This document shows, in pieces, positions 12,987 to 15,233 of a DNA stretch of 15,233 nt (its first letter is position 1; each line of letters opens with the position of its first letter). This stretch comes from an archaeon (GTDB taxonomy: Archaea; Halobacteriota; Syntropharchaeia; Alkanophagales; Methanospirareceae): NCBI GenBank assembly GCA_030019325.1, contig JASEFB010000047.1, positions 1 through 15,233 of the forward strand. The letters run 5' to 3'. A program made the translations under genes and the position numbers. The notes beneath the pieces are model-generated. The model worked only from the letters and a program-made list of their open reading frames with translations, was not told the origin of the DNA and ran no database searches.

Positions 12987-13997
12987 CTATAATTTAGTCC
13001 GGAGTACCTTTGCGGTTACGATAAAACCTATAATGAGGTTCGAGAAGTATGTAATCCCTCTCCAGACTCCTACAAGAACGCCTACTGTATGAGCGGGGAC
13101 GAATCTGGAATACAGGTAAAACATACTGGCTTCTGCAATACCACTGCTTCCGGGAGTAATTGAGATAAGAGATAAAATTACTATGATAAGTTGTGAAGTG
13201 ATAGAATAGAGAAAAAACGGGCTCTGGTTGAATGCGATCAGCACTGCGGATGGTACGAGAAATTCGGAGAGCCATATTGCTGCTGTGAGCAGTATTACAG
13301 TTGTTATCTGATTGTACGAGTTGTTAGCGAGCTCCAGCAAAGCAGCACTGAACAGTCTCAATTCTCTTTTAATATAAGTGCAGATTTTTTCTGTTTTTTC
13401 TTCCTTAAAGATCTTCTTCAGAGCAGGATAACATTTTTCAACCAGTGCATCTGCTCTTTCGGGTTTCGTTATTCCCATATAGAGAACTGCAATAAATATC
13501 ACCAAAGATACGAAAAATACAATTCCGACTTCCAAACCAAATTTAGTTGAAAATTCCGGTTCCGATAAAACCATAAAAAGGGCTAATGCAGAGATAAAAA
13601 AGATCGCATCAAGAAGTCTCTCCACCAGAATAACGGCGCTTGCTGAGCCAAGACTTGCACCCTTATCGACGAGCATTTTGACCCTTACCGGTTCTCCTCC
13701 TGCGGAAGAAGGAGTTATCGCCGCCAGAAACATGCTTGCAAGTGTTGTATCGAGCGCATATCCAATGGAAATTTTTTGGTTGAGAAAAGAGAAGAGAAGT
13801 TTGAGTCTCAATGCCCAGAAGAGCCAGAAAAGAGCGTGACAAATGAAGGCGATTAAAAGCAGCTCGGACTTTGCCTCTATGATTACACTCCAGGTTAAGC
13901 TCGTCTCAGTGAGCTTGAAAATGACGAGTATTGATGCAATGCTTATCAGCATTCCAGCAAATTTCTTCAGTCCGCCACTCTTTTTATTGCTTTCCAT
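12987..13997 (-). CDS. Flippase-like (UPF0104/LPG synthase TM) membrane protein
   Basis: The 336-residue protein has the family layout: an N-terminal helix (KKFAGMLISIASILVIF), LRLKLLFSFLN before TLASMFLAAITPSSAGGEPV, the ILVERLLDAIFF motif (V-x-x-E-R-x-x-D), and a C-terminal block LISITPGSSGIAEASMFYLY. Members of this family (AglD-related, MprF N-terminal domain) move or modify lipid-linked sugars and lipids; in archaea they often sit with glycosyltransferases. The start at ATG 13997 is chosen because it fits the family N-terminus, has GGGGGAG upstream, and overlaps the GT2 gene by 31 nt. The frame is open 69 codons further upstream, but that extension only mirrors the GT2 gene in another frame. 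Confidence 0.82.
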   Translation of the reverse strand: MESNKKSGGLKKFAGMLISIASILVIFKLTETSLTWSVIIEAKSELLLIAFICHALFWLFWALRLKLLFSFLNQKISIGYALDTTLASMFLAAITPSSAGGEPVRVKMLVDKGASLGSASAVILVERLLDAIFFISALALFMVLSEPEFSTKFGLEVGIVFFVSLVIFIAVLYMGITKPERADALVEKCYPALKKIFKEEKTEKICTYIKRELRLFSAALLELANNSYNQITTVILLTAAIWLSEFLVPSAVLIAFNQSPFFLYSITSQLIIVILSLISITPGSSGIAEASMFYLYSRFVPAHTVGVLVGVWRGITYFSNLIIGFIVTAKVLRTKL

Positions 13998-14941
13998 TCC
14001 ACGCTGCTCCCCCTTACAAAATTGAATAGGGCGATGATTGCTGAGTACTGAAGAATGAGCAGGTATAAAACAAGTCCTGCAGAAACTGCGAGTGATGCTT
14101 TTGGCGATGCGTTGTTTGAATAAAATAGTAACAGGAAGGGTGAAAATATAACAAATGGAAGAAAGAGTAGTATACAGTAGGTCATAGTGAGCGCTATAGC
14201 CCATGAAAGAATAAAGCTTTTATTATTACTGCTCTTAACAACATTCCAGTATCGCCAGAGCTGCAAGCCACCGTAATACCACCTCTTTCTCTGATTGAGC
14301 AAATCCGTCCAGCTGACAGGAGATTGTTCATGGATCTTTGTGGTACGAAGAAGAATCGCTTTATAGCCTTTAGCATGCATTCTCGTCGCGTAATCTGCAT
14401 CTTCAGTGATCGCACCTTCATTTAGTTTATACTTGTAAAGAAGATCAGCCCTAAGGACACCAATCAAGCCATTAAATTGTTTGAACGCTGATCTTTTGAG
14501 CAAAAAGTTCAGCATGTGGTATTCCGCCTGGATAGTTCTCGAAACAAAGTTTACGGGATTTGATACATACCGGGGAGAGGAGGCTATGTATGCCATTGGG
14601 TCCTTTTCAAGAGCATATACGCACTCTTTAACAAAGTTTACTTCTGGCCTGGAATCAACATCGAATAGTGCCACAAAATCGGGCTTGAAATCTGCAAGAT
14701 ATCTAAGCGCATCATTTAGTGCTCCGGCCCGCCTCCCTCTACTCTGTCTTGATAAGACTTCTACACCCTCCGGTTTAAGCAATCTAATTCTCTCATCGTT
14801 TTCTGAGTTAATGTCAACGGCATACACTATCTTTGCCCTAAGATTCCCGTACTCCAAAGCCATAATTCTTTTTGCCGAGTTTAAAACTACCTGTGAGTCT
14901 TCTAATTGTGATACTGGTACGATTACCGCAATTTTTTTCAT
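13967..14941 (-). CDS. Family 2 glycosyltransferase, membrane-bound, processive type
   Basis: The 324 residues begin with a GT-A fold (MKKIAVIVPVSQLEDSQVVL), then SRGRRAGALNDALRYL, the metal-binding FDVDSRP (Asp94, Asp96), the catalytic TEDAD motif (179-183) and QRKRW (217-221) typical of cellulose/hyaluronan synthase-like enzymes. Two to three helices follow (~243-275, ~283-310), so catalysis occurs at the inner face of the membrane with transfer of sugar from a nucleotide donor. The donor is unknown; UDP-sugars made by neighbouring genes are plausible. GTGAG precedes the ATG at 14941. It overlaps and is probably co-translated with the flippase-like gene; together they may extend and move a lipid-linked or surface glycan. 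Confidence 0.88.
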   Translation of the reverse strand: MKKIAVIVPVSQLEDSQVVLNSAKRIMALEYGNLRAKIVYAVDINSENDERIRLLKPEGVEVLSRQSRGRRAGALNDALRYLADFKPDFVALFDVDSRPEVNFVKECVYALEKDPMAYIASSPRYVSNPVNFVSRTIQAEYHMLNFLLKRSAFKQFNGLIGVLRADLLYKYKLNEGAITEDADYATRMHAKGYKAILLRTTKIHEQSPVSWTDLLNQRKRWYYGGLQLWRYWNVVKSSNNKSFILSWAIALTMTYCILLFLPFVIFSPFLLLFYSNNASPKASLAVSAGLVLYLLILQYSAIIALFNFVRGSSVEWKAIKRVAD

Positions 14942-15010
14942 TGCTTCTCACGTGTTATATAGATAGCATAGCGTTTCAATTGTTATTTATCAAGTACAGA
15001 TCTGCGGAAA

Positions 15011-15020
15011 TTTTATAAAT
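15011..15020 (+). promoter_or_regulatory. TATA box for the gene at 15042
   Basis: TTTTATAAAT is centred about 27 nt before the ATG at 15042, predicting a leaderless transcript. Confidence 0.5.
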
Positions 15021-15041
15021 GAAAGATGAGTATGCATACCT

Positions 15042-15233
15042 ATGCTTGAGTTAGAAGGTCTGAGTACCGCAGCGAAGATAGGGGAGATATTAATTCTCAT
15101 TGGGATATTCTCGGTATCGTTTCAGCTCTTACCGTTTTGATGATAGCCACGCTCGGTTTAGGAATAGCTATGACTGTTCCAAGGATATTTTTAGTCTTTT
15201 TAATTCCTCTTGGCGTGATTAAAGTAGCGGGTG
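15042..15233 (+). pseudogene. Small membrane protein, partial and frameshifted
   Basis: ATG 15042 encodes MLELEGLSTAAKIGEILILI and a hydrophobic run, then a stop at 15138. Adding one base near 15107 joins it to a second frame, LGIVSALTVLMIATLGLGIA and PRIFLVFLIPLGVIKVAG, which runs off the window edge. Joined, it looks like a two-helix membrane protein. The break may be a real mutation or a sequence error. I do not recognise the family. Confidence 0.5.

Noticed and set aside
12981..13002. Stem-loop CCGGA(G)CTA-TAATT-TAGTCCGG between convergent genes as a terminator.
   Set aside because: It overlaps the stop codon of the flippase-like gene, has a bulge and no T-run on either strand; archaeal termination does not need such stems. 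Too weak to call.
13998..14204. A 69-codon N-terminal extension of the flippase-like protein.
   Set aside because: It lies entirely within the GT2 gene in another frame, and the family N-terminus begins at the ATG at 13997 with a ribosome site before it.

Overview
The window looks like a stretch of an archaeal chromosome, most likely euryarchaeal. The reasons are archaeal TATA boxes 25-30 nt before short or absent leaders, GGTGA/GGAGG-type ribosome sites, and a gene stock common in anaerobic archaea: archaeal-type GlmU, UPF0175, MNT/HEPN, DUF4258/DUF2283, an HtpX-like M48 protease and a flippase-like membrane protein. A methane-oxidising or methanogenic lineage is possible but is only a guess. 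No rRNA, tRNA or CRISPR array was seen.

Layout. 1-2452 (minus strand): an unrecognised small gene, a UDP-N-acetylhexosamine 6-dehydrogenase gene riddled with inserted repeats, a 54-residue gene overlapping it by ATGA, and a UPF0175 gene. 2458-2930: the remains of a membrane protein (probably DUF1616) split by a repeat, with a tetranucleotide microsatellite at its 5' end. 3006-5957 (plus): intact glmS and glmU, giving UDP-GlcNAc. 5974-9355: an MNT nucleotidyltransferase whose HEPN partner is mostly deleted, a frameshifted UDP-GlcNAc 4-epimerase, a truncated flippase, an intact MNT/HEPN pair (minus), and a DUF4258/DUF2283 pair (plus) that shares a promoter region with it. 9397-10990: a 5' stub of another epimerase, a ~400-bp segment with terminal inverted repeats that encodes a ribbon-helix-helix regulator, and a membrane-anchored PH-domain protein truncated at that segment. 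11075-15233: HtpX-like protease, a six-helix conserved membrane protein, a flippase-like protein translationally coupled to a GT2 glycosyltransferase, and a frameshifted small membrane protein at the edge.

Functionally this is a surface-glycan locus. GlmS and GlmU make UDP-GlcNAc; a WbpP-like epimerase and a WbpO/WecC-like dehydrogenase would turn it into a uronic acid sugar; a Wzx-type flippase and GT2 enzymes would assemble and export it. The front end is intact, while the epimerase, dehydrogenase and flippase are damaged.

The most unusual content is a family of short palindromic insertions lying inside protein-coding genes. The best defined form is a 41-42 nt double hairpin (7-bp stem, 3-nt loop, ~7-nt linker, second such hairpin). 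It is seen three times, twice in the dehydrogenase and once in the epimerase, always on the coding strand and always in the same reading frame, with covariation in the stems. Longer AT-rich mosaics with shared modules surround one copy and occur alone at two more places. They resemble in principle the Rickettsia palindromic elements that insert in frame into genes. The second candidate novelty is the RHH segment at 9479-9880, whose inverted-repeat arms each contain a copy of the operator-like palindrome.
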